From Scatophagus argus (lineage: Eukaryota; Chordata; Actinopteri; Scatophagidae), in assembly GCF_020382885.2 (NCBI RefSeq), contig NC_058511.1, positions 20,140,504-20,204,503 on the forward strand: 64,000 nt of DNA, read 5' to 3'. The stretch's first letter is position 1; every line of letters begins with the position of its first letter. A program made the position numbers and the translations under genes. This document shows positions 55,283 to 64,000 of this stretch, one piece after another. The notes under the pieces were generated by a model, which did no database searches, was not told where the DNA came from, and saw only the letters and a program-made list of their open reading frames with translations.

Positions 55283-55560
55283 AGGAGAGAGAGAGAGAGA
55301 GAGATAGACAGACAAGGAGAGAGAGGGAGAGGGGGGTGGGGCGTGAGAGAAGGAGCACACAAGCAGAGATGCACAGCAGCAGTAATAATACTAGAAATAT
55401 TGGAACTGTAGATAATGATAGTGGAGTATACAGGAGGTACAGTACTGTGATGATTATGATAGCAGTATTAGTAACAGTAATAATGGTAGTAGCTGTGCAG
55501 AGTAGTAACAGAATTAAAATAGATTATGACTAAACAGTAGTAATCGCAGTAAGTTTCGAG
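54985..55560 (+). repeat. Dispersed repeat family B, long copy (+)
   Basis: It includes TTCAATTCAATTCTGTTTAT, AGCGCCAATTCACAACAAAA, GAGCAGGTCTAGACCAAACT, CATTCCCCCTTGAGCAAGCA and GGCGACAGTGGTGAGGAAAA. A (GA)n block and an AT-rich 3' part follow (GTAGATAATGATAGTGGAGT ... GACTAAACAGTAGTAATCGC). A second copy at 62736-63085 is inverted and lacks the (GA)n block. Confidence 0.7.
55237..55310. repeat. (GA)n microsatellite
   Basis: Nearly pure GA repeats for about 70 bases inside repeat family B. Confidence 0.95.
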
Positions 55561-57600
55561 CATGGGAACCTGCGAGACGAGTTTAGTCACTCAGGTGACT
55601 AAACTTGATTCACGCTATGATAGAAGGGTCAATGCATGGAGTCAGCTGACATGCTCATAAGAATGTGAAACAGAAGCTACAAGAAATCCTTTCTTTTCTT
55701 TTTACCTTCATATCCGGCACTCATGAATGACTTTATCCTTAGTGCTCATTCAGTGATGAAGAGGCTGGGATGTGTTTTCATTGGGATTTTGTTGATGTGA
55801 GAGAAAAATTATCTTTCCCAGGTTGATTTGTGTTTAGCTGCATTTTTGTTTGCGGTACTATCAATAACAGCAGTAAAGATTAACATAACAGAAAGTGAAG
55901 GACAAAGGTGTGACATAGCAGTGAAATGTTTTACTACTAAGAAGCATAAATCTCTCCTTCGAGCAGAGTATACATCCTCTGCCATCAGGAGTCTTTCAGT
56001 CAAAACAATGAAAACAAAACACACGGGCTGATAACGTAGTGAAGTAGTGCAGGATCAGGTTATTTTCATTGTTAAACAACCACCGTGACCAATGAGAATC
56101 TCTCTGCTGTGACCCAGGCAGAGTTTTACGTTTTATGTAACGTTAAGTTGTAATGTTCACAGACTTTCTTCCAGAAGTTAGAGTGATAGCTGACCAAATG
56201 AAACACGCTGTTAGTTTGAATAAAATTACAGATTTCTTTGGGTTTGAACGTTATTGGAAACATTTGGGACAACTTTTGCTGAAATGCTGCTTACTTCGCA
56301 TTGTTGACTTTTTACCTAGCAAGCCTCTTTGTCTGACGGCTTGATAAGTGCTGTTTTCTGACTTTCTACACAATTAAATAAACAAAGGAAACAGCACCTT
56401 GAGTAAACAGTGACTCATAGGAAGCACACAGGCCTCTTTAATGCAGAATGCAGAGACGCCTTGTGAAGAGAAGTACAGTATTGATTACTCGTCCTTGACT
56501 GCACAGACAGGAAGATAGGTAGTTCTGGTTCAGTAGCCAATCCCTGTCTGTGTGTTTCAGGTTGTTATTGGGCTATATAACAAATATAGCAAATATATTT
56601 GATTTTCTTACAGTGAAAAAGATCAATTCCAGTACCCTGTGTGATAAGCCTGACACATCCCCAGCCCTGTGAAACATGTTCACTCACAAAAGTGACATGA
56701 GGACTGATGTGCGTGACTTCACATACAATTATCAAAAAATCATATCTCACTTTTTTGTCGCAGCAGGTAATTTTCAGAATCAGAATCAGAATTCCTATAT
56801 TTATCCCTGAAGGGAAATTCTTTGCATTATGCATTTGCAATAAAAGTAAAACATATTATGGGAAAACATCTTCAATAGCACTCTAGAAAACAAGAGAAAG
56901 AACTCTATTTTATATGTAATATGGAAATAAATAACACTTAACAAGGCACCAGCAAGGCTCTGCATTTCTAGGAGGAAACTGAAGAAAAGGGACATACTAT
57001 TCTCTCATCACATCAAACAGTAGGGAAATGTTAATCTTTAATCGGCACTAATTAATTATTTGGAAGTGTATCAACAGAACATTGTCTCTATTGTTTCATT
57101 TGTACCAAACTATGTAACCCTGTGCAAGAAATCAGTCCCTCTCTAAATGCTTGTACAGCCCTCTTGCTTCTCTTCGCTAACTCCAACTGTTGGTCTGTGA
57201 AAGGTGCAGACAGCCATGTGCTAACCTCCTCTAAACATGGTGTCCGTGGTCACTTCTTTTGTTTCACTAGCAGGGTGAAAGGCTGAAACATGTTCACCTG
57301 AGCTTCATGTGGGCAAACTGGCACAGTGTTTGTGTGAAGACCTTTTCTTTTCTGTTTCAAAATTGCCTCCCACCAAGATTTGAATCAACTAATTAACTTG
57401 CTTAAGATACAGTTTAGAAGGTCCATTTGTTAAAAGTTGGTCACCCCTGATAGTCTTTTTTGTTTTTTTTGCAAAGGTGCAAAGAAAGAGTTACATGTAT
57501 CTTTACTGAAGTAGAATTATAGCCAAAGACACATGAAGGTTCAAGGCATGCCTCCAGGATCCTGGGACAAAATCTTCTCTGCTCTTACTAAGTGAAAACA
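55561..57600. other. Spacer
   Basis: No gene is recognised. At 56775-56820 is a short antisense LINE tail (CAGAATCAGAATCAGAATTC ... CTGAAGGGAAATTC), like the one at 17894. Confidence 0.35.
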
Positions 57601-57606
57601 ATGTCG

Positions 57607-57622
57607 TCCCCCCCCCCCCCCC
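57607..57622. repeat. Poly(C) run
   Basis: About 16 consecutive C. Confidence 0.9.
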
Positions 57623-57654
57623 AAGTATAATGTTATGATGGGTCATGAATACGG

Positions 57655-57792
57655 TTTCTTCCTGTTAAAAGGGAGTTTTTCCTTGCCACTGTCTGCTTGC
57701 TCGGGGGTTCAGGCTCTGGGTCTCTGTAAAGCATCTAAAGACAATTTTGATTGTATAAGGTGCTATAATAAATTGAATTGAACTGAACTGAA
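57655..57792 (-). repeat. Dispersed repeat family A, copy 2 (-)
   Basis: The reverse complement matches the first 140 bases of the copy at 21990 (AAGGAAAAACTCCCTTTTAA, CAATCAAAATTGTC). It is truncated at 57655. Confidence 0.7.
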
Positions 57793-59473
57793 GAGGCATG
57801 CCATGCAGACTGAGTCCCTTTACCCAGTGGATATCATACCCTTGCACAGAACCTGGTCCTTTACATCCAGATGCCCACTGTAAATCACTGGAGCAGAGAC
57901 ACAATCTCACACTGGCTTGTGTGTGCTTGGACCAGAATGAAAACATAAATGACACAAAAAGTGCAAAAGTGAGATTTTGAAAAGTGAGGGAGACATGCCC
58001 GCCCACACACACACACACACACACACTGCCTAATGCTGGTCCATCCTCGAGTGCTCTAGCTTGTCCCTCAGATGCACAGGTTGTATTGCGTTGAAAGTGC
58101 CGCCAGGATATTATTTTGTAGCTAGCATAACCCTTACATATTTAAATAAAAGATTGTGGCTTTTACAGGCTCTTGGGAGCTTTCTGTAAAGATGTGTATC
58201 TTTTCAGCTATTCCTACCAATATATAAGTGATTATTACTGACCTTACTTAAGATGTAATGTGGAGTAAGTCAACTCAGGCAAATCTCTTCTTTTCGGTGA
58301 TTCATCAACAACAAATCTTTTCTCTGCTGCTTTGGCTGTTTTGTGTGTCCAGTTTGGGTTTTGAATGTTGTGCACTTGTGTGCACAGAGAATATCTCATT
58401 AGTGCATAGAAAGCATTCGGGCTGTTGTACACTCAGTTTCAACCTGTGTACCATTGCAAATAAGTCTATAAGAGACACTCTGGTCTATCTAACCAACTGA
58501 CAGCCTGTCTAAATAACCTCTGATATGCCACCCATTATGATAGTTACACCACATGTACACTATACAGACAAAAGTATCCAGACACATCTCTCAGCAGCTT
58601 ATTTAGACCATCATGGAAAAGGTGAGAAATATATTAAAGTTTATGCACATTCACATGCAAGTTGCTTTTCTGCCGAAAGTAAGTCTCTACGATGTTCTCA
58701 CTCTGAAACTTTTAAGTATTGCATCCGATCTAAATACTACATATACATATAGTTCATTTGAGGCTCTCTCTTCACTCGTTTTCTCTGGATCTTAGCTTGT
58801 AAAAAATTTAAATCCTCAGTTTAATCTTCTGGCTGAAAAAGACAAACCATCATAAAAACATCTGATTTGAATTTGGAAGCCCTCTTGGATATATCACCTG
58901 CAGAAATAATACAAAATGTATCCACTTTTGTCTTTTATAAAGGCACCTTCACGTAATACAAAGTCAAAGATGAATTATTTTCCCCTCCAGGGTGAGTGGG
59001 GCTTCATTTTGTGCTCTGTTTCTACGAACTAATAACATAAAATACACTTGACACTTAATAAACACTTGATAACTTTGTCACTTGGACATAAACATGTTTT
59101 AGGACACTTGCTGAAATGACTAATATTGTTTTTTCAACTGATCTGAGGAGCTGACTAACTAAATAATTAATATTAATAATAATTAATTATAATAATTAAA
59201 ATGTGTGCAAATGGAGCTTTATATTACCTTCTCATTCTGTATTTTTCTATCTCCTGCACACACTCAGTGCACCCACTCTCCACTTCCACTCCCCAGCCAT
59301 TTCACACAGCACTATTAAAAGCACTATTAATCTACCAAATCACGAGAAAGACCATGCAGCTGTAGTTCTTACTTTCTTGGCCTACCTCCTAACATGATCC
59401 AACTTTAGAGACCTCAGAAACATATCAATCAAACAGACATTGTTTTGCTGAAGCACGCATCAGATAAATCAGC

Positions 59474-59476
<3 letters not shown>
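57793..59476. other. Spacer with a (CA)n run
   Basis: (CA)n at 58002-58026. No gene is recognised. CTATACAGACAAAAGTATCC near 58560 resembles a Tc1 terminus but nothing else supports an element. Confidence 0.35.

Positions 59477-59512
<36 letters not shown>
59477..59512 (+). repeat. Poly(A) run of about 36 bases
   Basis: The run follows CAGCTGT. No LINE or SINE 3' end precedes it, so its origin is not clear. Confidence 0.9.
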
Positions 59513-59516
<4 letters not shown>

Positions 59517-59754
59517 GTAATAGAAACATTTCTTGAAAGAACCAGTTATTGTTCCTTAAGTTGTGCATCAACCACGGTCACAGCTAACAATGAGGAGATG
59601 GAGGTCATGTCAGTGCTTTTTTTCTTGGAATCTGGGAATTTTAGAAACATCCACTAAACTACATAAATGTTGACACAAAGCTATGCAAAACTGATTTCAC
59701 ATGTCATCATCTAGCGTGTCACCTGAAAACCATTCTTCTAGTTGTATCCTAGTA

Positions 59755-59940
59755 GGATAGTTTTCCCTTGTGAGCCGGGTCCTGCTCAAGGTTTCTTCCT
59801 GTTAAAAGGGAGTTTTTCCTTGCCACTGTCTGCTTGCTCGGGGGTTCAGGCTCTGGGTCTCTGTAAAGCATCTAGAGACAATTTTGATTGTATAAGGTGC
59901 TATATAAATAAATTGAAATTGAAATTGAATTGAAAATTGT
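59755..59940 (-). repeat. Dispersed repeat family A, copy 3 (-)
   Basis: The reverse complement matches 21990-22180, including GACCCGGCTCACAAGGGAAA and GAGACAATTTTGATTGTATA on the plus strand. It ends in AATTGAAATTGAAATTGAAT. Confidence 0.7.
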
Positions 59941-62469
59941 AAGGCAGGGTGCTACAGCCCTGCCCTTCTGTTTGGGATAACTTCTGCTCAAAAACAACCA
60001 GGGCTGACCAGTTATAGCTGAACATATCCAACTCTGTATCCTCGGGCATGTTTATAAAACTTAGACACCTCTTCTCGTCTCTTCTTGTCTATTGCGTTTT
60101 CTTCCTTCTGTTCCATAGGTAGAGCAGAGCACATTCCTCCACGCCCCCTCCACACTCCGCCATTGAGACCTTATGTTTGGAACCTCCACCAAAGCACGTT
60201 TCTAAAATATTGACCACAGCCCTGGCTGCAGCGAATGACTGACTGATATCTTTGATGTAAGAGTACAACTGAAAGGAGCCAATGCATCAAAAATGCTTTG
60301 TTTTTGTCTGGCCAACAGTCCCAAACCCAATTCAATTCACAAGGATGAAGAAGCTGCTTGGCATCACTGGTTGGTGAATGACCGACGTAGTTAAACTGAA
60401 AACCCAAAGCTATTCAAACAGTAAACAGTATGTCCTACTCAGCACAGGTTGTTATCAAAAATGGTCTTGGGCTTGATATCTGCAGTGTTAGGATACGTAA
60501 AATCTGCCTTTGAAATTATGATCTTATGGTTCTTTCTTTATCTACCACCTGCTCAATCATGACACTAAGATGTTAACAGCTGCGTGACTTAAACACCGGA
60601 ATATAACCTGACTGGCAGCGACGCAACAAAACGCAAAGTGAGTGAAGGGACTTTGCGTCACTTTGCGTTCTGCTGCAGGGACTGACGGTTTGAGTGTGCG
60701 GCTTGTTTCCGGACACAGTCGAAGCGCAGAATGCGGCATCCTGACAGACAATACTGAGGGCACCTGTGGCAAGACAAACACATCCCACTACACTGCATGT
60801 GCCCATTCGCATATACCACCAACTCTTAAGTTTTCTTCACTTACCACTGATGTTTTGCCACCAGGTCTTCTCTCATTCTCTATTCTCGCGTGTTTCCCGC
60901 GTGTTTTAAGTACAAATAATAATAATAATAATAATAAAAAACAAGACGCGATGCCCGTATTGCGTTCCTGTTGCACAAAGCTGCACCGTAAGTTTTCCGC
61001 TCTCTTCACATGAACAGACAGAAAAAAATGAAAACAAAAATACACTTAAGATGCCGTTAATCCATGCGACGAGTATGTCATTCATCTGACCGTGAAGAGA
61101 AAAACAGCAGAACTACATGAGCCTGTTCCTTCTTGTAGCTGCTGTTCATTCCTCCTGCCAAGGCTGTTGATGCACTCTCCTGCTGCCTTCAAGTGCTGTC
61201 GGAAATATTAAAGAATCGTGCCCATTTAAATGACTCGACAATATAGCGCAATAAATAGTCTACAGCTGACATTTTAATCTAAATGCACGATTTGTCACCA
61301 TGCATCATGTGATGTTTGTTAATTAATAAGTACATCATCGTTATCCCACATTTTGAGCAATTTACTTTTCCATTGTAGCAGGTCTGTGCCAGGGAAGCAG
61401 CAACAATGTTTTTTAAATTTTAGAGCTCATGGCGCCATGGTTCCTCCATCACCAGTTGTGTGGCCAGAGATAATAATGAAACACATTCAAAAATCACCAG
61501 CATTTGATTAAGTGATGAGACTTGAAATGGAAGTAGACTTAAATGTAACCAGATTAAATGTAATCTGAGATGTTAGTAAATATAACCTTAACCTAACCTA
61601 ACCAATGTAACCTTCTTCTCTTGCTCCCTGCCAATACAGGCACCAATGTAAACAAACTGACATAAAAATTTAGTACATTATAGAGTGACAACAGGGCCTG
61701 AACCTGTGCACACACAGACATACACACACATACACATAGACTTTTGACTGTTTAATTAATGTTAAAAAATAGAAGATTAACAGCATGACACAGCAGTTAA
61801 ATAATCACACAACATGCAGTTCTTTATAGGTTACTCATACCAGCATAAAATCTGAGCCCATATGCCCAATAGGCACCAGAATATGTAGTGTGTAATAGTG
61901 TGTCTGTGGTGACTTTCATGTCATGATTTAGTTTTGTGTGTCACCAGGTTTTATCTGTCAGGTGAGTAGAGTGGTCACTGTACAGTGGCCAATGGAGCAC
62001 TGTTCACCTTGGGAATATGTCACTGGAGCATAACTTTATGTCCGTCGCTTTAAACTGATGGAAAATCTCTCTCCTATAAACTGTCCATTCAACCAATGTA
62101 CAGTCACTGCATGTTTTGCATTCGGCTGCTGAAATGTTGTTGTTGCCAGGTTATTTCAGAGCTGAAGATTTGCAGGCTGGCAGACATTTTCAAATAGGTT
62201 ATTTTATCTCACAGACCGAAGATAAATTTAATATTTAGCTTAATATAAATCAACAGTGAATACATTTACAAACATTTAAGATGCTGGAAAGCTAGGAACT
62301 GTTTTTAGTAACAGGACTTACGTTCCATGAAGCTCGGCAACACTGTTGCCACCTGTGATCATCTTGAACAACATTCTTAAAGTCTTTTAAGATTAATGCC
62401 ACCCCGATAACTGCAAAGTCATCGAAATGTTCCTGTTGAGCAAATGTGGTGAACATTCAAAATTCTACA
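59941..62469. other. Spacer
   Basis: No gene is recognised. (AAT)n lies at 60917-60938. Open frames near 60560-61045 on both strands overlap each other and show no domain. Confidence 0.35.
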
Positions 62470-62735
62470 TTCGGACAAAACTGGAGTTATTGCTCTGGGC
62501 CCTTGGAAAGAAACAAATTACCTTAGAAACAAATTATCCAATGATATAGCACCTCTAGACGGCTTAGTCTTGGTCTCAAGCTCCACTGTAGGGAATCTAG
62601 GAATTATTTTTGACCAGGGCATGTCTTTTAACTCACACATAACACATTTCAAAGACTGCATTCTTTCACCTCTGCAATATTGCAAAGATTAGGCACATTG
62701 TGAGTCAGAAAGATGCTGCGGTCCTGCTTGAAACC
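62470..62735 (+). mobile_element. L2-type LINE remnant
   Basis: With frame jumps the plus strand reads KTELLLLGPW, then LDGLVLVSSSTVGNLGIIFD, QGMSFNSHITHI and CNIAKIRHIVSQKDAAVLL. This is the conserved RT thumb region of fish L2-type elements. It is cut off by repeat family B. Confidence 0.65.
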
Positions 62736-63085
62736 TACTGTGATTACTACTGTTTAGTCATAACTTATTTTAATTCTATTACTACTCTGTACCAGCTACT
62801 ACCATTATTATTGTTACTACTATTGTTATCATAATCACCATAGTACCTTCTGTATACTTCATCATTATCATTATCTATAGTTCCAATACTTCTGGTATTA
62901 TTATCACCCACCTCTCTCTTTAAAAGGCAGTTTTTCCTCGCCACTGTTGCCTAGAGCTTGCTCATGGGGGAATGTTGGGTTGTTTTTTTTTTTTTTACTT
63001 AATTAGGCCCTGTATTACAAAATTAAACAGTATGGTCTAGACCTGCCCTAATTGGAAAGTGTCATGAGATCACTTTTAGGGTTTT
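62736..63085 (-). repeat. Dispersed repeat family B, short copy (-)
   Basis: The reverse complement contains CATTCCCCCATGAGCAAGCT, GGCGAGGAAAAACTGCCTTT, TTGGAACTATAGATAATGAT and GACTAAACAGTAGTAATCAC, colinear with 55000-55560 minus the (GA)n block. Confidence 0.65.
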
Positions 63086-64000
63086 GGTTTTAGATAGGAA
63101 GCCAAACAAACAAACAGATAACAGGTAAATGGTTAATAAAGTCTTTAGTGGAGATATTCAGTAAATAGTACAAAACACACTATGGAAATAGTTCACCAGA
63201 ATGGGAAACAAAACAGGCAGATAACCAGGCAGCAGGTGAGTGCAAAAGTCTAAGGGAGATGTCCAGAGAGAAAACTCCAAACGCTGGGGATATCAGTCTG
63301 GAGACAGAGCTGAACAGGGTAGACAGGAACAGTCTTTGCAAAACAAGCAACAACAAAATATATATATATACAAATAGAAGGCAATAAACAAAATATAAAT
63401 AGACAACTGCTCAACAAGGTTGAAGATTTAAGATAAAAGATAAACGAACAGCAAATGAAGCAGAAAAAATATTGACAACAAATATAGATACAATTTAAAA
63501 CCAATAAGCTAAAATCAATAGTGAAAAGACAATAAAAAGACAACATCACATAAAAGGTCATCTTTAAAATGGATTGTGAGAAGTGATTTAAAAGAAGTCA
63601 CTGATCTTGCAAGCTGGGTGGAGCCCTTCAGGTTGTTCCAAAGCTGAGGGGCTCAGACAGCAGGGGCAGCAAGGGATCCACCTGAGGATCTCAGGCTTCA
63701 GGCTGGCTCATAGGGGGGTCACAACTTGGAGCCAGACATAGACATGCTCTAAAAATGATCAGTAAAATCTTGAGAGATCAAAGATCGATTCACTGGTCTT
63801 GACTAGTACTGAGCCTGTTGAAATAGTGGTATAATGTCTTCTGTGGCTCTGGAGGAACCTTGTGAAATCTGAGAAAACAATGTGGTGATTACATAATAGT
63901 GATGTTGTCAGGGTTACTTTGTCGGACTTCACACACAAGCTTGGGCTTTATAAAAGAAAAACTGTTTTCCAAACTGTGACCACATGATATTTCAGCCTCT
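63086..64000. other. Terminal stretch with a probable dispersed repeat at 63590-63800
   Basis: AAAAGAAGTCACTGATCTTG, TTGTTCCAAAGCTGAGGGGC, CTTCAGGCTGGCTCATAGGG and AAAAATGATCAGTAAAATCT resemble a repeat I recall as abundant in fish genomes, class not assigned. No gene is recognised. An antisense open frame at 63250-63561 is low-complexity (Cys/Phe-rich) and unlikely to be real. Confidence 0.35.

Noticed and set aside
55087..55533. Open frames rich in Arg-Glu or Ser-Leu
   Set aside because: They are translations of a (GA)n microsatellite.
58555..58620. A Tc1 element starting at CTATACAGACAAAAGTATCC
   Set aside because: Only one terminus-like motif is present, with no partner and no transposase sequence.
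63250..63561. A 103-codon minus-strand frame as a membrane protein
   Set aside because: It is low-complexity AT-rich sequence (runs of F, C, I, Y) with no family resemblance.

Overview
This window is vertebrate nuclear DNA from a ray-finned fish, most likely a teleost. Coding sequence is split into exons with GT-AG borders. Repeats of kinds common in teleosts (Rex1- and L2-type LINEs, Tc1 elements, tRNA-derived SINEs, microsatellites) fill most of the space. The gene order gjb7 - znf292 - htr1e, in these orientations, matches the human 6q14-q15 block, so the right two thirds is an old conserved segment. No bacterial or viral gene was recognised.

Layout. 1-1737 is a broken LINE cut by the window edge. 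1874-4424 is the 3' end of a fish-type NLR (NLRC3-like) immune receptor gene: three 174-base LRR exons, a short linker exon and a PRY-SPRY (B30.2) exon. 5195-6395 is an L2/CR1-type LINE. 6430-8881 holds hAT-derived scraps and an unclassified GC-rich stretch. 9821-10580 carries the last two exons of an SLC22-family transporter with no visible upstream exons. 11556-15203 is a satellite region of 169-base monomers, part of it enclosed by a 268-base inverted repeat. 16825-17607 is a single-exon connexin (gjb7-like). 18817-24989 holds SINEs, a complete-looking Tc1 element with one frameshift, and LINE scraps. 26168-45026 is znf292 on the minus strand in eight coding exons, with introns carrying a THAP-type DNA transposon remnant, two decayed Tc1 elements and two LINE remnants. 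47002-48138 is htr1e (minus), a serotonin receptor with its coding sequence in one exon. 48.5-64 kb has no recognised protein gene; it holds Rex1 and SINE pieces, a U6 snRNA retrocopy, hAT scraps and further dispersed repeats.

The host genes are unrelated in function: an innate immune sensor, a solute carrier, a gap-junction channel, a large zinc-finger regulator and an amine receptor. Only the last three form a conserved linkage group, with gjb7 and znf292 convergent, and htr1e and znf292 head-to-tail on the minus strand. I found no new multi-gene system. The structures most worth a second look are two U6-retroelement chimeras within 3 kb, the inverted-repeat-bounded satellite element, and an unresolved znf292 exon 7/8 junction.
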